From assembly GCA_009787075.1 (NCBI GenBank), contig WRGS01000219.1, positions 1 to 16,530 on the forward strand: a stretch of DNA of 16,530 nt, in the 5' to 3' direction. This stretch comes from Paludibacter sp. Lineage in GTDB: Bacteria > Bacteroidota > Bacteroidia > Bacteroidales > Paludibacteraceae. Positions within the stretch are counted from its first letter, which is position 1. Each line of letters begins with the position of its first letter. The notes under the pieces were generated by a model that did not search any database, had not been told where the DNA came from, and saw only the letters and a list, made by a program, of their open reading frames with translations. Of this stretch, positions 13,850 through 16,530 are shown one piece after another. The translations under genes and the position numbers were made by a program.

Positions 13850-16530
13850 TTATCTAACTTCAGAATGTTCGTCAGGCGCTTGAAAATACGGTGCAAATTT
13901 CTGATAATCAGGTAAATATTTTTCAATCAAGGCTTTTTCATTATACCTGTCAAACATTTGTAACGCCTGCTGCAAAACACTGAAATTGATATACAAATCA
14001 CGCTCTATGCTCGCACGCTGATTGCGGTTGAGCGAAAAACCCCAGCGCAGATATTGATTATTCTGTTTGAGAAAATCTTCAACGTAACTGTTTGCTTTTG
14101 CGTGGTCGCCAATTTGATAATAGGCGGCGGCAAGTTCAAAAACGAGATTATCGTATCCGGTAGTTTGCGGCGGAAAAACCTCAAAATGCTTGTCAAGGAC
14201 ATTTCGCGCACGTGCACTGTCGCCCCGCGCAAGCAACACTTGAACCAACTGTATAAACGTTACTCTGTGGGAAGAAATCATTCTTCGTACAGTTTCATCA
14301 GAATACACTTTCGGGTCAGCAACGTTGCCGTATTTGAATTTTGTCATCAAATTTTCGTATGTTTTTTCAACATCAACGCTCGAAAGTCTGTCTTTTGAGT
14401 TGATTGGCAAAACCTTATACGCCATTCCTGTAACCACAAATTGACCATTTTTGTCCAAACCGAGATAATTTTGACTTCCAACAGTTGTGGCAAAATACAC
14501 AGGGCGTTTCCATTTTGTTTGGTTAATAATATCAATTACAGCCATATCGCCTTTTAACATCATATCTTTAAAGTTGAAATTAACTTGCGGAACAATTTCT
14601 GCGCGGCGGCTTTCGGGCAATGCACCCGCTGCAATAACAGAATCGGCATTTACCGGAATATAAATTTGACCTGTTGGTAAAATATGTTTTTCTTTGACAA
14701 ATTTTAATGCATTATCTACATCTAATGGCTTTCCCCAATATTCATTTTTTACTAAAACAAAATCGTTAGTCCCAGTGATATAATCTTTTTCGGCAAGGCT
14801 CATTTGCAGAGGAGCAGATTCGTATGCTCCACGCCTCATTTGGTCAATATACCAATTGGTTTGAATATACGAAAGATTGCACACGCGCACATCTGTACGC
14901 ACGCCTTCAACTTCCTGATTGTACCAAAGCGGGAAAGTATCATTATCGCCATTTGAAAAAATTATAGCATTCGGTTCGCAGGAATTAAGATAATTTGCGC
15001 CAAAATCACGCGCTGCAAAACGCCCTGAACGGTCGTGGTCGTCCCAATTTTGCTGCGCCATCAGTGCGGGAACAATCAAGCAAAGCAAAGTTGCCGCGCT
15101 CGCTGCAACCGTCGCTGGGATTTTTATTTTTCTTAATAAAGAAATAACTCCCAAAACTCCTATTCCAATCCAAATGCAATATGCGTAGAATGAGCCTGCA
15201 TAAGCGTAATCGCGTTCACGCGGTTGTAATGGCGTTTGATTAAGGTAAATAACGATTGCAATTCCTGTCATAAAGAACAAAGCCATTGTAACCCAAAAAG
15301 TCTGTTTCCCTTTTTTGCCTCTAAAAACTTGATAAACAAGTCCTAAAACGCCAAGCAAAAACGGCAGCATATAATAAACATTGTGCGCTTTATTATTTTT
15401 TAATTCATCAGGATAATTTTTATCTATGCCCGCACGAGATTTATCAAAAAATGGAAGACCTGTAATCCAGTTTCCTTTATCAACTTCTCCATTGCCTGCC
15501 ATGTCGTTCTGCCGCCCGCTGAAATTCCACATAAAATAGCGGAAATACATATAATTGAGTTGATAATTAAAGAAAAATGCCAAATTATCGCCAAAAGTAG
15601 GAACTTCTTCTGAAAATGTTTGATTGTTATATTGGAAATGTACAGTTTTTCCTTTATAATTCGACCAACTTTTATATTCTGAAACGTGCGACCTGTTGCT
15701 TGAATACATTCGCGGAAAAAGCATAGTAACTCCGTCAGGATAAACATAATTGCGCTTATTCCCAACAACGACATATCTATCTTTTTGATTTTCAGAATCT
15801 TTAACTGCTTTTTCATAAATACTTGCACCGTTTTTGGAATCAATCGCTCTGGCGCTGAAAACTTCTCCGTAAAACAACGGACGATCGCCATATTGCTCGC
15901 GGTTAAGATACGATTTGAGCGCAAAAACATTATCAGGCGCGTTCTGGTCCATTGTCGGTTTGGCTGATGCCCGAATCATAATTACTCCAAAAGTAGAATA
16001 ACCAATAAGCATCACCACCGCCATTAAGGTAATTGTATTAAGCCATTGATAATTTATTTTTTTCTTAATAAAATAAAAAGCCAATGCCGCCAAAATGATA
16101 ACCAAAACTCCTATCCACGCATTGCCAAGCAGAAACGGCACACCTATAAAACTCATTGTAAGCAGGAAAATTATGTTTGTCAGAGCGGGATTTTTCGGAT
16201 TTCGCGTCAAATAAATTGTCCATACAAGCAAAGCAATTGCCAAAATCAAATAAATTAAAAGTCCTGAATTATACGGCATTCCAAATCCATTTACAAACAT
16301 CAATTCAAACCACGCTGCCACCTGCACAAATCCCTGCACAAGTCCGTACATCACAAAAATTACCATTGCAAATGAAGCAAGAACTGTGATAATAACGCCT
16401 TTTGTCGTTGATTCATATCTTTTAAAATAATAAACTAAAGCAATAGCGGGAATTGTCAGCAAATTCAACAAATGCACGCCTACCGACAAACCTGTCAGGT
16501 AGGCAATCAGAATCAGCCAACGGTCGGAAT
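13850..16530 (-). CDS. DUF2723 (GT117-type) multi-pass membrane protein, 5'-truncated by window edge
   Basis: Large inner-membrane protein characteristic of Bacteroidota, related in layout to protein O-mannosyltransferases and, as I recall, placed in CAZy GT117. The frame stays open to the right edge (first complete codon at 16528), giving 892 visible residues. A TTG at 16489 is not the true start: the residues before it (LIAYLTG) continue the conserved GLSVGVHLLNLL helix. The missing N-terminus should hold the first helices. About six hydrophobic segments lie in the first ~190 residues, four more at about 380-500, then a long soluble part with SNGDNDTFPLWYNQE, the most family-specific motif. 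The C-terminal ~120 residues contain TPR-like helices (VLLARGDSARARNVL, AAAYYQIGDHAKA). Transfer of sugar from a lipid carrier to exported protein or glycan is inferred from family placement. Confidence 0.9.
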   Translation of the reverse strand, partial: SDRWLILIAYLTGLSVGVHLLNLLTIPAIALVYYFKRYESTTKGVIITVLASFAMVIFVMYGLVQGFVQVAAWFELMFVNGFGMPYNSGLLIYLILAIALLVWTIYLTRNPKNPALTNIIFLLTMSFIGVPFLLGNAWIGVLVIILAALAFYFIKKKINYQWLNTITLMAVVMLIGYSTFGVIMIRASAKPTMDQNAPDNVFALKSYLNREQYGDRPLFYGEVFSARAIDSKNGASIYEKAVKDSENQKDRYVVVGNKRNYVYPDGVTMLFPRMYSSNRSHVSEYKSWSNYKGKTVHFQYNNQTFSEEVPTFGDNLAFFFNYQLNYMYFRYFMWNFSGRQNDMAGNGEVDKGNWITGLPFFDKSRAGIDKNYPDELKNNKAHNVYYMLPFLLGVLGLVYQVFRGKKGKQTFWVTMALFFMTGIAIVIYLNQTPLQPRERDYAYAGSFYAYCIWIGIGVLGVISLLRKIKIPATVAASAATLLCLIVPALMAQQNWDDHDRSGRFAARDFGANYLNSCEPNAIIFSNGDNDTFPLWYNQEVEGVRTDVRVCNLSYIQTNWYIDQMRRGAYESAPLQMSLAEKDYITGTNDFVLVKNEYWGKPLDVDNALKFVKEKHILPTGQIYIPVNADSVIAAGALPESRRAEIVPQVNFNFKDMMLKGDMAVIDIINQTKWKRPVYFATTVGSQNYLGLDKNGQFVVTGMAYKVLPINSKDRLSSVDVEKTYENLMTKFKYGNVADPKVYSDETVRRMISSHRVTFIQLVQVLLARGDSARARNVLDKHFEVFPPQTTGYDNLVFELAAAYYQIGDHAKANSYVEDFLKQNNQYLRWGFSLNRNQRASIERDLYINFSVLQQALQMFDRYNEKALIEKYLPDYQKFAPYFQAPDEHSEVR

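Noticed and set aside
15424..15930. 168-codon minus-strand frame inside the DUF2723 gene
   Set aside because: It lies on the same strand but another frame of a strongly conserved membrane protein; no domain is visible and no start signal supports it.
1..16530. CRISPR array, tRNA, rRNA, toxin-antitoxin or phage module
   Set aside because: No regularly spaced direct repeats, no tRNA-like cloverleaf in the gaps, and no nuclease, integrase or small paired genes were seen; almost all of the window is filled by recognisable genes.

Overview
The window looks like chromosomal DNA from a low-GC member of the Bacteroidota, probably an uncultured Bacteroidales-like lineage. The evidence is: Bacteroidota-specific families (a DUF2723/GT117 membrane protein, a multi-domain DUF1573 protein); a MurA with Asp in place of the catalytic Cys; a ParC with the HPHGDAS active-site variant; mostly leaderless-looking starts without Shine-Dalgarno sequences; and several promoter candidates fitting the Bacteroidota -7 consensus TAnnTTTG. 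No plasmid, phage or CRISPR content is visible.

Left edge (1-309): no gene. It holds a small edge hairpin, a 124-bp MITE-like element with 18-bp imperfect terminal inverted repeats and a nested inner repeat (17-140), a second strong hairpin (164-193) and a candidate murA promoter (277-284). Next come murA (peptidoglycan precursor synthesis) and holB (clamp-loader delta') on the plus strand. They converge on a minus-strand secreted DUF1573 protein, followed by a minus-strand long-chain polyprenyl diphosphate synthase (ispB-like). A divergent gap (5093-5337) separates this from a plus-strand family 2 glycosyltransferase, whose 3' end overlaps the 3' end of ligA.

From 6336 to the right edge everything is on the minus strand. 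In transcription order: a 5'-truncated DUF2723/GT117-type membrane protein, a GC-rich stem-loop, a GT2 glycosyltransferase, an unassigned DxD glycosyltransferase-like protein, a lipoprotein whose frame is broken by an A8 run right after its ATG, a terminator that overlaps the next promoter, parC, and ligA. The ligA promoter is embedded in the parC stop codon.

Functionally this is mostly housekeeping (cell wall, replication, topology, isoprenoid/quinone tail) with a small glycosylation cluster at the right. I do not see a convincing novel multi-gene system. The most interesting signals are the homopolymer frameshift in the lipoprotein gene, the MITE-like element, and the overlapping terminator/promoter upstream of parC.
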